A DNA stretch of 59,100 nucleotides from Chromatiaceae bacterium (lineage in GTDB: Bacteria > Pseudomonadota > Gammaproteobacteria > Chromatiales > Chromatiaceae), in NCBI GenBank assembly GCA_026984455.1, contig JALSSC010000032.1:1-59100 (forward strand). Direction: 5' to 3'. Made by a program: the position numbers and the translations under genes. Positions 24,021 to 35,489 of this stretch are shown here, in pieces. Each line of letters opens with the position of its first letter. The first letter of the stretch is position 1. The notes beneath the pieces are model-generated. The model was given only the letters and a program-made list of their open reading frames with translations. It made no database searches and was not told the origin of the DNA.

Positions 24021-25269
24021 GATCCGCAACTACACGCTCAACTTCGGTCCGCAGCATCCGGCCGCCCACGGGGTGCTGCGCCTGGTATTGGAGCTGGACG
24101 GCGAGGTGGTGGAACGCGCCGACCCCCATATCGGTCTCCTCCACCGGGGTACCGAGAAGCTGGCCGAGACCAAGCCGTACAACCAGAGCATCGGTTACAT
24201 GGACCGTCTCGACTACGTGTCGATGATGTGTAACGAGCATGGCTACGTGCGCGCCATCGAGAAGCTCCTGGGGATCGAGGCACCCATTCGCGCCCAGTAC
24301 ATCCGTACCCTGTTCGACGAGATCACCCGCATCCTCAACCACCTCATGTGGCTGGGCACCCACGCCCTGGACGTGGGTGCCATGACCGTCTTCCTCTATT
24401 GCTTCCGTGAGCGCGAGGACCTCATGGATTGTTACGAGGCGGTCTCCGGGGCGCGTATGCATGCCACCTACTACCGCCCGGGCGGGGTCTATCGCGACCT
24501 GCCCGATGCCATGCCCAAATACCAGCCCACCGACCAGTGGCACAACGCGCGCGAGATCAAACGCCGCAACGCGGCCCGCGAAGGCAGTCTGCTCGATTTC
24601 ATCGAGGACTTCAGCGAACGCTTTCCCGGTTACGTGGACGAGTACGAGACCCTGCTCACCGACAACCGGATCTGGAAACAGCGTACCGTGGACATCGGCG
24701 TCATCGACCCCGAGCGGGCCAAGGCCATGGGCCTGACCGGCCCCATGTTGCGCGGTTCCGGGGTGGCCTGGGACCTACGCAAGAAGCGTACCTATGCCGC
24801 CTACGACAAGGTCCATTTCGATATCCCGGTGGGCCGCAACGGTGATTGTTACGACCGCTATCTGGTGCGGGTGGAGGAGATGCGCCAGTCCAACCGGATC
24901 ATCCGCCAGTGCGTGGACTGGTTGCGCAAGCATCCGGGCCCGGTGATGATCGACGACCACAAGGTGGCCCCCCCCCGGCGGGAGGAGATGAAGCGCGACA
25001 TGGAGGCCCTGATCCATCACTTCAAGCTCTTCACCGAGGGTTACTGTCCGCCCGCGGGCGAGGTCTATGCGGCGGTGGAGGCCCCGAAGGGCGAGTTCGG
25101 CTGCTACATCGTCTCGGACGGTGGCAACAAGCCCTACCGGCTCAAGGTCCGGGCCCCGGGGTTCGCCCATATGGCGGCCATGGACGAACTCGCGCGCGGC
25201 CACATGCTGGCGGATGTGGTGGCCATCATCGGCACGCTGGACATCGTTTTCGGGGAGATCGACCGCTGA
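24013..25269 (+). CDS. nuoD: NADH-quinone oxidoreductase subunit D
   Basis: A 418-residue 49-kDa-type subunit forming the quinone cavity with NuoB. Signatures are [14 protein letters not shown] near the N-terminus (conserved His residues of the quinone site), [22 protein letters not shown] and the C-terminal [16 protein letters not shown] end (here [14 protein letters not shown]). It is related to the large subunit of NiFe hydrogenases but lacks the metal Cys. Its stop overlaps the nuoE ATG by one base. Confidence 0.97.
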   Translation: MPEIRNYTLNFGPQHPAAHGVLRLVLELDGEVVERADPHIGLLHRGTEKLAETKPYNQSIGYMDRLDYVSMMCNEHGYVRAIEKLLGIEAPIRAQYIRTLFDEITRILNHLMWLGTHALDVGAMTVFLYCFREREDLMDCYEAVSGARMHATYYRPGGVYRDLPDAMPKYQPTDQWHNAREIKRRNAAREGSLLDFIEDFSERFPGYVDEYETLLTDNRIWKQRTVDIGVIDPERAKAMGLTGPMLRGSGVAWDLRKKRTYAAYDKVHFDIPVGRNGDCYDRYLVRVEEMRQSNRIIRQCVDWLRKHPGPVMIDDHKVAPPRREEMKRDMEALIHHFKLFTEGYCPPAGEVYAAVEAPKGEFGCYIVSDGGNKPYRLKVRAPGFAHMAAMDELARGHMLADVVAIIGTLDIVFGEIDR

Positions 25270-25799
25270 TGAGCTTCAAGCACTCACCCATGGTCCGGGT
25301 CGCCGATCCGGTCGACAAGGAGGCCCTGTTCACCCCGGAGATCCGCGCCGAGATCGACCGCTGGGTGGCCAAATATCCCCCGGAGTGGCGGCAGTCGGCG
25401 GTGATGGCCGGGCTGCGCATCCTTCAGGATCACAATGGGGGCTGGCTCACCCAGCCGCTCATGGACGACCTGGCGGCCTATCTGGACATGCCCGAGGTGG
25501 CCGTGTACGAGGTGGCCACCTTCTATTCCATGTACTCCCTGGAGCCGGTCGGACGGCACAAGCTGTGCGTGTGCACCAACGTCTCGTGCATGCTCAACGG
25601 CTCGGACCGGTTGGTGGAGCACCTGGAGAAGCGACTCGGTACCCGCCTCGGAGGCACCACCGAAGACGGTCGTTTCACCCTCAAGGAGGTGGAGTGTCTG
25701 GGGGCCTGTGGGGGGGCGCCGGTGATGCAACTGGGCCGCCAGTATTACGAAAACCTCACCCCCGAGATCCTGGATTCCATTCTGGACGGCCTGGAGTAG
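25269..25799 (+). CDS. nuoE: NADH-quinone oxidoreductase subunit E
   Basis: A 176-residue 24-kDa-type subunit that binds the [2Fe-2S] cluster N1a in a thioredoxin fold. The four Cys ligands are in CVCTNVSCMLNG and VECLGACGGAPVM. The start (ATG at 25269, [14 protein letters not shown]) shares a base with the nuoD stop. The helical N-terminus has the family's PEWRQSAVMAGLRILQ. Confidence 0.97.
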   Translation: MSFKHSPMVRVADPVDKEALFTPEIRAEIDRWVAKYPPEWRQSAVMAGLRILQDHNGGWLTQPLMDDLAAYLDMPEVAVYEVATFYSMYSLEPVGRHKLCVCTNVSCMLNGSDRLVEHLEKRLGTRLGGTTEDGRFTLKEVECLGACGGAPVMQLGRQYYENLTPEILDSILDGLE

Positions 25800-25802
25800 G
25801 AC

Positions 25803-27077
25803 ATGGCCAACGAATGTTGTTTTCGCACCCTCGATCTGGACCGGCCCTGGCTGTTGGAGCAGTACCGTTCGCGCGGTGGTTACGACGCCCTGGCCCGGGT
25901 CCTCGGCGATCCCATGGACCCGGCGGCCATTATCGACGAACTCAAGACCTCGGGCCTGCGTGGACGGGGTGGGGCGGGCTTTCCCACCGGGGTCAAGTGG
26001 AGTTTCATCCGCCGCGACGAGCCAGGCGACAAGTATATCGTCTGCAATTCGGACGAGGGTGAGCCGGGTACCTTCAAGGACCGCGACATCCTCCGTTACA
26101 ACCCCCATGCCCTGATCGAGGGGATGATCATTGCGGGATACGTGGTGGGCGCCAACGTCGGCTACAACTATATCCGTGGCGAGTTCTGGGAACCCTATGA
26201 ACGTTTCGAAGGCGCCCTGGAAGAGGCGCGCGCCGCCGGTCTGCTGGGCAAGGACATCCTCGGCTCTGGTTTCGATTTCGATATCCACTCCCATCTGGGT
26301 GCGGGTGCCTATATCTGTGGCGAGGAGACTGCCCTCCTGGAATCCATCGAGGGCAAGAAAGGCCAGCCCCGCTTCAAGCCGCCCTTTCCGGCCATGTTCG
26401 GTCTCTATGGCCGTCCCACCCTCATCAACAATACCGAGAGCCTGGCCTCGGTCCCGGAGATCCTGCGTCGCGGTGGTGAGTGGTTCCGTGATTTGGGGGT
26501 GAAGAACAGCGGTGGCACCAAACTGTTCTCGGTCTCCGGGAATGTCAACCGGCCCGGCAACTTCGAGGTCTCCATGGGCATTCCCTTCCGCGAACTCCTG
26601 GAGATGGCGGGGGGGGTCAAGGATGGGCGCAGGCTCAAGGGTGTGATCCCTGGGGGTTCCTCTTCCCCGGTGGTCCCCGGTGACCTGATGATGGAGCTGA
26701 ACATGGATTACGACAGCATCGCCGGGGCAGGCTCCATGTTGGGGTCCGGGGCGGTGATCGTAATGGACGACAGCAACTGTATGGTGCGGGTGCTGGAGCG
26801 TATGGCCTACTTCTATCACGAGGAGTCCTGCGGTCAGTGCACTCCTTGCCGGGAGGGCACCGGCTGGTTGTACCGGGTGGTCCACCGGATCGAACGGGGT
26901 GAGGGCCGGCCCGAGGACCTGGATCTTCTCGACGACGTGGCCGCCCGTATCCAGGGTCGCACCATCTGTGCCCTGGGCGATGCCGCAGCCCTGCCGGTGG
27001 CGGGGATGCTCAGGCATTTCCGCGAAGAGTTCGAATACCACATCGACCACAAGCGCTGCATGGTGGGTGCCCGATGA
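25803..27077 (+). CDS. nuoF: NADH-quinone oxidoreductase subunit F
   Basis: A 424-residue 51-kDa-type subunit, the site of NADH oxidation. The FMN/NADH glycine-rich motif is [21 protein letters not shown]-binding [14 protein letters not shown] and [13 protein letters not shown] segments follow. Cluster N3 ligands are [12 protein letters not shown] and a later Cys in [10 protein letters not shown]. It would accept electrons from NADH and pass them via N3 to NuoG. Spacing to nuoE is three bases; it overlaps nuoG by four (ATGA). Confidence 0.98.
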   Translation: MANECCFRTLDLDRPWLLEQYRSRGGYDALARVLGDPMDPAAIIDELKTSGLRGRGGAGFPTGVKWSFIRRDEPGDKYIVCNSDEGEPGTFKDRDILRYNPHALIEGMIIAGYVVGANVGYNYIRGEFWEPYERFEGALEEARAAGLLGKDILGSGFDFDIHSHLGAGAYICGEETALLESIEGKKGQPRFKPPFPAMFGLYGRPTLINNTESLASVPEILRRGGEWFRDLGVKNSGGTKLFSVSGNVNRPGNFEVSMGIPFRELLEMAGGVKDGRRLKGVIPGGSSSPVVPGDLMMELNMDYDSIAGAGSMLGSGAVIVMDDSNCMVRVLERMAYFYHEESCGQCTPCREGTGWLYRVVHRIERGEGRPEDLDLLDDVAARIQGRTICALGDAAALPVAGMLRHFREEFEYHIDHKRCMVGAR

Positions 27078-29437
27078 CCGAGATCACCAAGGTGACCATA
27101 GAGGTGGATGGCCGCTCTCTGGAGGCCGAGGCCGGGGCGATGCTGATCCAGGTCACGGACAAGGCGGGGATTCCGGTGCCGCGCTTCTGTTACCACAAGA
27201 AGCTGTCCGTCGCCGCCAATTGCCGTATGTGTCTGGTGGAGGTGGAGGGGGTACCCAAGCCTTTGCCGGCCTGCGCCACCCCGGTGGCGGATGGGATGCG
27301 GGTCTTCACCCGCTCGCCCAAGGCCCTGGCCGCCCAGAAGGGCACCATGGAGTTCCTGCTCATCAATCATCCCCTGGATTGTCCCATCTGTGACCAGGGC
27401 GGCGAGTGCGAGCTGCAGGACGTGGCCATGGGCTATGGTGCGGGCAGCTCCCGCTACGGCGAGGCCAAACGGGCGGTCCTGGATGAGGATCTGGGGCCCC
27501 TGGTGGCCACCGAGATGACCCGCTGTATCCATTGCACCCGCTGCGTGCGTTTCGGTGCCGAGATCGCCGGCCTGCGGGAGTTGGGGGCCACCGGTCGCGG
27601 TGAGCACATGCGTATCGGCACCTGGGTGGAACACACCCTCGGTCATGAACTCTCGGGCAATATCATCGACCTCTGCCCGGTGGGTGCCCTGACCGCCAAG
27701 CCCTCGCGTTTCCGTGCCCGGGCCTGGGAGCTGACCCAGCACGAGGGGATCGCCCCCCATGATGGGATCGGATCCAATATCCACATCCATGCCTACCAGG
27801 GGCGCGCGGTCCGTGTCCAGCCGCGCGAGAACGAGGCCGTCAACGAGGTCTGGATATCGGATCGCGATCGCTTTTCCTACGAAGGCCTCTACAGCGGAGA
27901 CCGGGTGTTGCGTCCGCGGGTAAAGAAGGATGGCGAATGGCAGGACCTGGATTGGTCCGCGGCCCTGGAACTCGCTGCCGAGCGCCTGCATGCCCAGGCC
28001 CATGGCAATGCCGGGCAGATCGCCGCCCTGGCCTCCCCCTCCAGCACGCTGGAAGAACTCTATCTGTTACAGCGCCTGATTCGCAGCCTGGGCAGCCCTC
28101 ACATCGACAGCCGTCTGCGGCAGACGGATTTCCGTGGTGATCGCGTCGATCCGGCCTTCCCGTGGCTGGGTCTGCCCATTGCCGAGGTGGCCTCCCTGGA
28201 TGCCGCCCTGGTGATCGGGTCCCGGTTGCGTCACGAACAGCCGTTGCTCGGCCACCGCCTGCGCGAGGCCGCGTTGAACGGTGCCCGGGTCACCTTCCTC
28301 AATCCCTTCCGGCATCTCCTCACCCATCCGTCAGAGCAATGGGTGGCCGCCCCGCGGGCAATGCTCGATGAGCTGGCAGGGCTGGTCAAGGCCCTCGGCC
28401 TGCGCGCCGCCGGTGCCTCCCATCTGGTCCGTCAGGCGCAGGTGGAGGCGCGTCACGAGGCCCTGGCCGAGACCCTGAAAGACGCCGACCGGGCCCTGGT
28501 ACTCCTGGGCGCCGTGGCCCTGGCCCATCCGGAATACCTGGTCCTCAAGGGGCTTGCCCAGGCCGTCGCCGAGGCCAGCGGGGCGCGCCTGGGCCTGCTC
28601 GGCGAGGGCGCCAATGGCAACGGCGCGGCCCTGGCCGGGGCCTTGCCCTTCCTCGGTCCCGGGGCCCGGCCTCTGGAGCGGCGGGGGGCCGCCCAGGCCG
28701 AGATTCTGGCACAGCCACGCAAGGTCTGTGTGCTCCTGGGCATGGACCCCGGCCTGGATCTGGCCGACCCGGCCCGGGCCATGAATACCCTGGCCGATAC
28801 GGACTTTGTCATTGCCCTGCACAGCCATGCCGGTCCCGACCTGGAGGCCGTGGCCGATCTCATCCTGCCGGTCGCCGGTTTTGCAGAGAACGGCGGTACC
28901 TATGTGAATGCCGAGGGGCGTTGGCAGTCCTTCCGTCCGGCGGTACCCCCCTTGGGGGAGGCGCGACCGGCCTGGAAGGTCTTGCGGGTCCTGGCCAACC
29001 TGCTCGATCTCGAGGGTTTCGAATATGGCCGTGCGGGCGAGGTGCGGGCCGAACTGGAATCCCTGTGCGAGGGCCTGGTGCCCGACAACCGCCCCCGCGG
29101 TGAGTGGAAGGACAGGCTTCCGCCGCCGGCCGAGGGGCTGACCCGCATCGGCGAGGTGCCCATCTATGCCGGCGATGCCCTGGTGCGCCGTGCCCGCTCC
29201 CTCCAGGGGAGCGCCCTCGGGCAGGGCCTGGTGGCGCGGCTCAATCCGGCCGAGGCCGGGCGCCTGGGCCTGGAGGCGGGCGCCGCGGTGCGTGTCTCCC
29301 AGGGCGGGGCGAGCGCCGAGATGCCGTTGGAGATCGATCCACACATCCCCGAGGGATGCGTCTGGGTGCCCGCCGCGGTAGCCGGCAGCGAGGCGCTGGG
29401 CGCCGCCTTCGGTCCTGTGAACCTGGCGGAGGTGTAG
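27074..29437 (+). CDS. nuoG: NADH-quinone oxidoreductase subunit G
   Basis: A 787-residue 75-kDa-type subunit. The N-terminal ferredoxin domain has N1b ligands ([21 protein letters not shown] and CATP). It then carries the N5-binding [17 protein letters not shown] with a HxxC-type site, the N4 site [10 protein letters not shown], and LCPVGAL. The rest (~220-787) is a molybdopterin-oxidoreductase-like fold without a cofactor role. It is the largest soluble subunit and carries electrons from NuoF to NuoI. Four bases separate it from nuoH. Confidence 0.97.
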   Translation: MTEITKVTIEVDGRSLEAEAGAMLIQVTDKAGIPVPRFCYHKKLSVAANCRMCLVEVEGVPKPLPACATPVADGMRVFTRSPKALAAQKGTMEFLLINHPLDCPICDQGGECELQDVAMGYGAGSSRYGEAKRAVLDEDLGPLVATEMTRCIHCTRCVRFGAEIAGLRELGATGRGEHMRIGTWVEHTLGHELSGNIIDLCPVGALTAKPSRFRARAWELTQHEGIAPHDGIGSNIHIHAYQGRAVRVQPRENEAVNEVWISDRDRFSYEGLYSGDRVLRPRVKKDGEWQDLDWSAALELAAERLHAQAHGNAGQIAALASPSSTLEELYLLQRLIRSLGSPHIDSRLRQTDFRGDRVDPAFPWLGLPIAEVASLDAALVIGSRLRHEQPLLGHRLREAALNGARVTFLNPFRHLLTHPSEQWVAAPRAMLDELAGLVKALGLRAAGASHLVRQAQVEARHEALAETLKDADRALVLLGAVALAHPEYLVLKGLAQAVAEASGARLGLLGEGANGNGAALAGALPFLGPGARPLERRGAAQAEILAQPRKVCVLLGMDPGLDLADPARAMNTLADTDFVIALHSHAGPDLEAVADLILPVAGFAENGGTYVNAEGRWQSFRPAVPPLGEARPAWKVLRVLANLLDLEGFEYGRAGEVRAELESLCEGLVPDNRPRGEWKDRLPPPAEGLTRIGEVPIYAGDALVRRARSLQGSALGQGLVARLNPAEAGRLGLEAGAAVRVSQGGASAEMPLEIDPHIPEGCVWVPAAVAGSEALGAAFGPVNLAEV

Positions 29438-29441
29438 GCCC

Positions 29442-30494
29442 ATGGAGTTTCTCACCGGCCTCTGGGAGGCGTTGCCCGCCGGGCTCCAGTACCTGATCTG
29501 GACCCTCCTCAAGATCGTCGCCATCGTGGTGCCCTTGTTGCTTACCGTGGCCTACTACACCTATGCCGAGCGCAAGATCATCGGTTACATGCAGGTGCGC
29601 ATCGGTCCCAACCGGGTGGGGCCCAAGGGGCTCTTCCAGCCCTTTGCCGATCTCATCAAGATGTTGATGAAGGAGATCGTGTTGCCCACCGGGGCCAACA
29701 AGGCCCTGTTCCTGCTCGCCCCCCTGGTGACCCTGGCCCCGGCGGTGGCGGCCTGGGCGGTCTTCCCGTTTTCGGAAGGCATGGTCCTGGCCGATGTCAA
29801 TGCCGGTCTCCTCTATATCCTGGCCATGACCTCCCTGGGGGTGTACGGGATCCTCATCGCCGGTTGGGCTTCCAACTCCAAGTATGCCTTCCTCGGCACC
29901 CTGAGGTCCGCGGCCCAGACCATCTCGTACGAGATCGCCATGGGCTTCGCCCTGGTGGGGGTGCTGGTGGCCGCCGGCAGCCTCAATCTGGGGGCCATCG
30001 TCGCGGCCCAGGCAGGCGGTCCGCTGCACTGGTTCTGGTTGCCCTTGCTGCCCCTCCTGGTGGTGTACTTCATCTCCGGCGTGGCCGAGACCAACCGCGC
30101 CCCTTTCGACGTGGCCGAAGGTGAATCGGAGATCGTCGCCGGCTTCCACGTGGAGTATGCGGGCATGGGCTTCGCCCTGTTCTTCCTGGCCGAATACGCC
30201 AATATGATCCTGGTCTCGGGGCTGACCGCCTTGATGTTCTTCGGCGGCTGGCTCTCGCCGTTCCAGGGGACGGCCCTGGAGACGGCCTTCGCCTGGATGC
30301 CCGGCTTCCTGTGGCTGGTGCTCAAGACCTTCGTCTTCATGGTCTTGTTCCTGTGGTTCCGTGCCACCTTCCCGCGCTACCGCTACGACCAGATCATGCG
30401 CCTGGGCTGGAAGGTGTTCATCCCCATCACCATCGTCTGGATCCTGGTGGTGGGCCTGGCGGTGGTCTATCACCTGCCTTGGTGGTTCGCCTGA
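29442..30494 (+). CDS. nuoH: NADH-quinone oxidoreductase subunit H
   Basis: A 350-residue membrane subunit (about eight TM helices) that forms the quinone entry site and links the peripheral arm to the pump. Signatures are [23 protein letters not shown] (first loop) and [26 protein letters not shown]. Charged residues needed for coupling are present. It precedes nuoI by 13 bases, with a GAGGAGG-like Shine-Dalgarno for nuoI. Confidence 0.97.
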   Translation: MEFLTGLWEALPAGLQYLIWTLLKIVAIVVPLLLTVAYYTYAERKIIGYMQVRIGPNRVGPKGLFQPFADLIKMLMKEIVLPTGANKALFLLAPLVTLAPAVAAWAVFPFSEGMVLADVNAGLLYILAMTSLGVYGILIAGWASNSKYAFLGTLRSAAQTISYEIAMGFALVGVLVAAGSLNLGAIVAAQAGGPLHWFWLPLLPLLVVYFISGVAETNRAPFDVAEGESEIVAGFHVEYAGMGFALFFLAEYANMILVSGLTALMFFGGWLSPFQGTALETAFAWMPGFLWLVLKTFVFMVLFLWFRATFPRYRYDQIMRLGWKVFIPITIVWILVVGLAVVYHLPWWFA

Positions 30495-30507
30495 GGAGGC
30501 CGGCATC

Positions 30508-31002
30508 ATGTTGAAAGCCATGCGCCAATACTTCTCCAGCCTCCTGCTGCTGGAACTCTTCAAGGGCCTCGGGGTCACCGGACGCTATTTCTTTGGGCGT
30601 AAGTTCACCGTCCAGTACCCGGAGGCCAAGGCCCCCGTCTCACCCCGCTTCCGCGGTCTGCACGCCCTGCGCCGCTATCCCAACGGTGAGGAGCGCTGTA
30701 TCGCCTGCAAACTGTGCGAAGCCGTATGTCCGGCCCTGGCCATCACCATCGAGTCGGAACCCCGCCCCGGGGACGGCCAGCGTCGTACCACCCGCTATGA
30801 CGTGGACCTGTTCAAGTGCATCTATTGCGGCTTCTGCGAAGAGGCCTGCCCGGTGGATTCCATTGTCCTCACCGGCATCTACGAGTACCACTTCGAGGAA
30901 CGCGGCGAGCACGTGATGACCAAGGAGCGTCTCCTCGCGGTGGGCGACAAATACGAGGAGGCCATCGCCGCGGCCAGGGAGGCGGATGCCCCCTACCGCT
31001 GA
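30508..31002 (+). CDS. nuoI: NADH-quinone oxidoreductase subunit I
   Basis: A 164-residue subunit with two [4Fe-4S] clusters, N6a and N6b, bound by [16 protein letters not shown] and [18 protein letters not shown] start it at the ATG at 30508 ([18 protein letters not shown], membrane-associated N-terminal helix); the frame upstream belongs to nuoH. It connects NuoG clusters to N2 in NuoB. Confidence 0.97.
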   Translation: MLKAMRQYFSSLLLLELFKGLGVTGRYFFGRKFTVQYPEAKAPVSPRFRGLHALRRYPNGEERCIACKLCEAVCPALAITIESEPRPGDGQRRTTRYDVDLFKCIYCGFCEEACPVDSIVLTGIYEYHFEERGEHVMTKERLLAVGDKYEEAIAAAREADAPYR

Positions 31003-31030
31003 CAGCGGCACCACGGGACCCGGATCAACT

Positions 31031-31639
31031 ATGAGTTTCGAAAAATTCCTGTTCTACGTCTTCGCGGCGATCACCCTGTTCGCGGCCACCATGGTGGTGA
31101 CCCGGCGCAATCCGGTCCACGCGGTGCTCTTCCTGGTGTTGGCCTTCTTCAATGCCGCGGCCCTGTGGCTGTTGATGGAGGCCGAGTTCCTGGCCATCGC
31201 CCTGGTCCTGGTGTATGTGGGGGCGGTGATGGTGCTGTTCCTGTTCGTGGTGATGATGCTGGACATCGACCTCGCGGCCCTGCGCGAGGGCTTCGTCAGG
31301 TACCTCCCGGTGGGGGCCCTGGTGGGGCTGATCATGGCCGGGGAGATGGTGCTGGTGTTCCTGCGCAGCGGCTTCGGCGGGCTGCCGGCACCGGTACCCC
31401 ATGCCCCCGGTTACGCCAACACCGAGATCCTGGGCGAACTCCTGTTCACCCGTTACCTCTATCCTTTGGAGATCGCCGGGGCGATCCTGGTGGTGGGCAT
31501 CGTTGCCGCCATCGGCCTGACCCTGCGCCGGCGGGCCGACTCCAAGTATCAGGACCCCGCGCGCCAGGTGCGGGTCAAGAAGGGGCCCGACCGCATCCAG
31601 GTGGTGTCCATGCCGGCCGTGAAGGGGGACGAATCATGA
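31031..31639 (+). CDS. nuoJ: NADH-quinone oxidoreductase subunit J
   Basis: A 202-residue membrane subunit with five predicted TM helices. I start it at the ATG at 31031 ([20 protein letters not shown]). The longer frame begins inside the nuoI tail. Conserved elements are [20 protein letters not shown] and [18 protein letters not shown] with the pi-bulge helix 3 region. It ends in a ATGA overlap with nuoK. Confidence 0.96.
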   Translation: MSFEKFLFYVFAAITLFAATMVVTRRNPVHAVLFLVLAFFNAAALWLLMEAEFLAIALVLVYVGAVMVLFLFVVMMLDIDLAALREGFVRYLPVGALVGLIMAGEMVLVFLRSGFGGLPAPVPHAPGYANTEILGELLFTRYLYPLEIAGAILVVGIVAAIGLTLRRRADSKYQDPARQVRVKKGPDRIQVVSMPAVKGDES

Positions 31640-31941
31640 TCACCTTGACCGACTACCTGGTATTGGGGGCGCTGCTGTTCGCCATCAGCGTGGCGGGGGT
31701 GTTCATCAACCGCAAGAACGTGATCCTGCTGCTGATGTGCATCGAACTCATGTTGCTCGCGGTGAATACCAATTTCGTCGCCTTCTCCCACTTCCTGGAC
31801 GATATGGCGGGACAGGTCTTCGTGTTCTTCATCCTCACCGTGGCCGCCGCCGAGGCCGCCATCGGCCTGGCCATCCTGGTGTTGCTGTTCCGTAACCGGC
31901 GCACCATCAACGTGGCCGAACTGGACAGCCTCAAGGGCTGA
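31636..31941 (+). CDS. nuoK: NADH-quinone oxidoreductase subunit K
   Basis: A 101-residue subunit with three TM helices, homologous to MrpC antiporter subunits. Conserved glutamates lie in [18 protein letters not shown] and [17 protein letters not shown], part of the proton path. The start is the ATG at 31636, overlapping the nuoJ stop. Twelve bases separate it from nuoL. Confidence 0.97.
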   Translation: MITLTDYLVLGALLFAISVAGVFINRKNVILLLMCIELMLLAVNTNFVAFSHFLDDMAGQVFVFFILTVAAAEAAIGLAILVLLFRNRRTINVAELDSLKG

Positions 31942-31953
31942 GGGAGGTACCCC

Positions 31954-33942
31954 ATGGAACAGATCCTCCTCGCTATCGTACTCGCCCCCCTGGCGGGTTC
32001 CGTGATCGCCGGCCTCTTCGGAGGGCGCATCGGCCGCGCCGGCGCCCATTGGGTCACCAGCGGCGGCGTCGGCCTCTCGGCCCTGCTCTCCCTCTACGTG
32101 CTCAAGGGCCTGGTCTTCGACGGCGCACCGGTGTTCGACCGGGCGGTCTACACCTGGATGGTGAGCGACGGCCTGCACTTCGAGATCGGCTTTCTGGTGG
32201 ACCGCCTCACCGCCCTGATGATGGTGGTGGTGACCTTCGTCTCCTTCTGCGTCCATGTCTACACCATCGGCTACATGGCCGACGACGAGCACAACTGGCC
32301 CGACGACAGCCGCCTGGGGCGCAACAGCTATCAGCGCTTCTTCTCCTACATCTCCCTGTTCACCTTCTCCATGCTCATGCTGGTGATGGCCAACAACTTC
32401 CTCCAGCTCTTCTTCGGCTGGGAGGCAGTGGGCCTGGTGTCGTACCTTTTGATCGGTTTCTGGCTGGTGCGCGAGTCGGCGGTGTTCGCCAACCTCAAGG
32501 CCTTCCTGGTAAACCGGGTGGGGGACTTCGGCTTCGTCCTGGGTATCGCCGTGGTGGCCATGTACTTCGACAGCCTCCATTACGCGGAGGTCTTCGCCAA
32601 GGCGCCGGCCCTCGCGGATATGCAGATCCAGGTGTGGGGGGATGCGAGCTGGTCACTCATGTCGGTGGTCTGCATCCTCCTGTTCGTGGGGGCCATGGGC
32701 AAGTCGGCCCAGGTGCCCCTGCACGTGTGGCTGCCCGACTCCATGGAAGGTCCCACCCCCATCTCGGCCCTGATCCATGCTGCCACCATGGTCACCGCCG
32801 GCATCTTCATGGTGGCGCGGATGTCGCCCCTGTACGAGTTTTCGGAGACGGCCCTGTCACTGGTGATGGTGACAGGCGCGGTGACCGCCTTCTTCATGGG
32901 GCTCATCGGCATCGTCCAGAACGACATCAAGCGGGTGATCGCCTATTCCACCCTGTCCCAACTCGGATACATGGCGGTGGCCCTGGGGGCCTCGGCCTAT
33001 GCCGCGGGCATCTTCCACCTGATGACCCACGCCTTCTTCAAGGCCCTGCTGTTCCTGGCTGCCGGCTCGGTCATCATCGGCATGCATCATGATCAGGACA
33101 TCCGCAACATGGGCGGGATCTGGCGTAAGATGCCCATCACCTGGATCACCTTCCTGCTGGGTTCCCTGGCCTTGGTCGGGACCCCGGGTTTCTCCGGCTT
33201 CTTCTCCAAGGACGCCATCATCGAGGCGGTGCACCACTCACAAGTGGCCGGTTCGGGGTTCGCCTACGCCATGGTCCTGGGCGGGGTATTCGTCACCGCC
33301 CTGTACAGCTTCCGTCTGTACTTTCTGGTGTTCCACGGTCAGGGACCGCGTGACAGTCACGCCGCCGCGCACATCCACGAGTCGCCCAAGGTCGTCTGGG
33401 TACCCTTGGTGCTGCTCGCCGTTCCTTCGGTGTTGGTCGGCTGGTATACCATCGATCCGTTGCTGTTCGGCGATTTCTTCAAGGGTGCCATCCAGGTCCT
33501 ACCCCAACACGACGCCCTCAAGGAAATGGGCGAGGAGTTCCACGGCAGTGCCGCGATGGTGGCTCACGGTTTGAACGGTTTGCCTTTCTGGTTCGCCCTG
33601 GCCGGATTCCTCACCGCCTTTGTTGTCTACATGCTGCGTCCCCAGACCGCCGGGCAGATCCGCCGAATGGTACCCTGGGCCTATGCCATGTTGGACCGCA
33701 AATATTGGTTCGACGAGGCCTATCTGTTCGTCTTCGGTGGCGGTGCCCGGCTCGTCGGCAAGGCCTTCTGGTTGGTGGGTGACCGTCTGCTCATCGACGG
33801 CTTGGTGGTGAACGGCTCGGCACGGGCCACGGCCTGGGCGGCGACCGTAGTGCGCCAGGTCCAGACTGGCTATCTCTATCACTACGCCTTTGCCATGATC
33901 CTGGGTCTGCTCCTGTTGCTGACCTGGTTCGTGATTCTGTGA
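31954..33942 (+). CDS. nuoL: NADH-quinone oxidoreductase subunit L
   Basis: A 662-residue proton-pumping subunit, antiporter-like, with about 16 TM helices and a long C-terminal lateral helix (~540-640). Signatures are SFCVHVYTIGYM, FFGWEAVGLVSYLLIGFW (pump Glu), QVPLHVWLPDSMEGPTPISALIHAATMVTAGIF (broken helix, Lys sites) and AYSTLSQLGYMAVALG. It precedes nuoM by 16 bases. Confidence 0.98.
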   Translation: MEQILLAIVLAPLAGSVIAGLFGGRIGRAGAHWVTSGGVGLSALLSLYVLKGLVFDGAPVFDRAVYTWMVSDGLHFEIGFLVDRLTALMMVVVTFVSFCVHVYTIGYMADDEHNWPDDSRLGRNSYQRFFSYISLFTFSMLMLVMANNFLQLFFGWEAVGLVSYLLIGFWLVRESAVFANLKAFLVNRVGDFGFVLGIAVVAMYFDSLHYAEVFAKAPALADMQIQVWGDASWSLMSVVCILLFVGAMGKSAQVPLHVWLPDSMEGPTPISALIHAATMVTAGIFMVARMSPLYEFSETALSLVMVTGAVTAFFMGLIGIVQNDIKRVIAYSTLSQLGYMAVALGASAYAAGIFHLMTHAFFKALLFLAAGSVIIGMHHDQDIRNMGGIWRKMPITWITFLLGSLALVGTPGFSGFFSKDAIIEAVHHSQVAGSGFAYAMVLGGVFVTALYSFRLYFLVFHGQGPRDSHAAAHIHESPKVVWVPLVLLAVPSVLVGWYTIDPLLFGDFFKGAIQVLPQHDALKEMGEEFHGSAAMVAHGLNGLPFWFALAGFLTAFVVYMLRPQTAGQIRRMVPWAYAMLDRKYWFDEAYLFVFGGGARLVGKAFWLVGDRLLIDGLVVNGSARATAWAATVVRQVQTGYLYHYAFAMILGLLLLLTWFVIL

Positions 33943-33958
33943 CCCCGAGGACCCAGGT

Positions 33959-35470
33959 ATGTTCGACTGGCCCGTAATCAGCCTCACCATCTGGATCCCC
34001 ATCATCGGCGGTCTGCTGGTGTTGGGCAGTGGCGACAAGGCCCCTGGGGTCACCAAGTGGACCGCCCTGGCGGTGGCGGTGGTCACCTTCGTGACCAGCC
34101 TCCCCCTGTGGTCCGGGTTCGACACCGCCTCGGCGCAGATGCAATTCGTCGAGCATACGGCCTGGATACCCGCTTTCGACATCTATTATTCCCTTGGCGT
34201 GGACGGCATCTCCATGCCCCTGATCCTGCTCACCACTTTCGTCACCCCTCTGGTGGTGATCGCCGGGTGGCGGGTCATCGACTTCAAGGTACATCAGTAT
34301 ATGGCTGCCTTCCTGATCATGGAGGGGGTGATGGTGGGAGTGTTCGCGGCCCTGGACGCGATGCTCTTCTATGTCTTCTGGGAGGCCATGCTGATCCCCA
34401 TGTTCCTCATCATCGGGATCTGGGGTGGGCCGAACCGGGTCTATGCGACTATCAAATTCTTTCTGTACACCTTCTTCGGCTCGGTGTTCATGCTGGTGGC
34501 CCTGATCTATCTCTATTTCAAGGCCGGCAGCTTCGACATCCTCAGGTACCACCAAGTGCCGCTGACCATGACCGAACAGGTACTCGTCTTTCTGGCCTTT
34601 CTCATCGCCTTCGCGGTCAAGGTGCCCATGTGGCCGGTGCATACCTGGCTGCCCGATGCCCACGTGGAGGCCCCCACGGGTGGCTCGGTGATCCTGGCGG
34701 CCATCATGCTCAAGATCGGCGGTTACGGCTTCCTCCGGTTCAGCCTGCCCATTGCCCCGGACGCCTCCGCCTCCCTGGACTGGCTCATCATCTCCATGTC
34801 CCTGATCGCGGTGGTCTACATCGGCTTCGTGGCCCTGGTGCAGGAGGACATGAAGAAACTCATCGCCTATTCCTCCATCGCCCACATGGGCTTCGTCACC
34901 CTTGGCTTTTTCATCCTGTTCATGATCATGGCCCGCCCCGAGGCCAATGGAGGGGGGGAGTTGGGTGTCGCCGGCGGCATGGTGCAGATGATCTCTCACG
35001 GCTTCATTTCCGGTGCCCTGTTCCTCTGCGTGGGGGTACTCTACGATCGCATGCATTCACGCCAGATCGCCGACTATGGTGGCGTGGCTCACGCCATGCC
35101 GGTGTTCGCCGGCTTCGCGGTGTTCTTCGCCATGGCCAACTCCGGTTTGCCCGGCACCTCCGGGTTCGTGGGGGAGTTCATGGTGATCCTGGCCGCCTTC
35201 CGCGCCGATTTTTGGTTCGCGGCCCTTGCGGGTACCACCCTGATCCTGGGTGCGGCCTATACCCTGTGGATGGTGAAGCGGGTCATCTTCGGCCCCGTGG
35301 CCAATCCCCGGGTGGCGGCCCTGCAAGATCTGGATGGACGTGAGTTCCTGGTGCTCGGGTTCCTTGCCGCGGCGGTCCTGATCCTGGGATTGTGGCCCGC
35401 GCCCCTGGTGGATGTGATGACCCCCACGATCAAGCATTTGGTGGCCCATGTGGCCGTATCCAAGCTGTGA
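33959..35470 (+). CDS. nuoM: NADH-quinone oxidoreductase subunit M
   Basis: A 503-residue antiporter-like pump subunit with about 14 TM helices. Signatures are FYVFWEAMLIPMFLIIGIWG, VKVPMWPVHTWLPDAHVEAPTGGSVILAAIMLKIGGYG and IAYSSIAHMGFVTLG, with the Glu and Lys that form the proton path. It lies between nuoL and nuoN, 19 bases before the nuoN ATG. Confidence 0.98.
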   Translation: MFDWPVISLTIWIPIIGGLLVLGSGDKAPGVTKWTALAVAVVTFVTSLPLWSGFDTASAQMQFVEHTAWIPAFDIYYSLGVDGISMPLILLTTFVTPLVVIAGWRVIDFKVHQYMAAFLIMEGVMVGVFAALDAMLFYVFWEAMLIPMFLIIGIWGGPNRVYATIKFFLYTFFGSVFMLVALIYLYFKAGSFDILRYHQVPLTMTEQVLVFLAFLIAFAVKVPMWPVHTWLPDAHVEAPTGGSVILAAIMLKIGGYGFLRFSLPIAPDASASLDWLIISMSLIAVVYIGFVALVQEDMKKLIAYSSIAHMGFVTLGFFILFMIMARPEANGGGELGVAGGMVQMISHGFISGALFLCVGVLYDRMHSRQIADYGGVAHAMPVFAGFAVFFAMANSGLPGTSGFVGEFMVILAAFRADFWFAALAGTTLILGAAYTLWMVKRVIFGPVANPRVAALQDLDGREFLVLGFLAAAVLILGLWPAPLVDVMTPTIKHLVAHVAVSKL

Positions 35471-35489
35471 AGCCTGACGGACTGCCCCA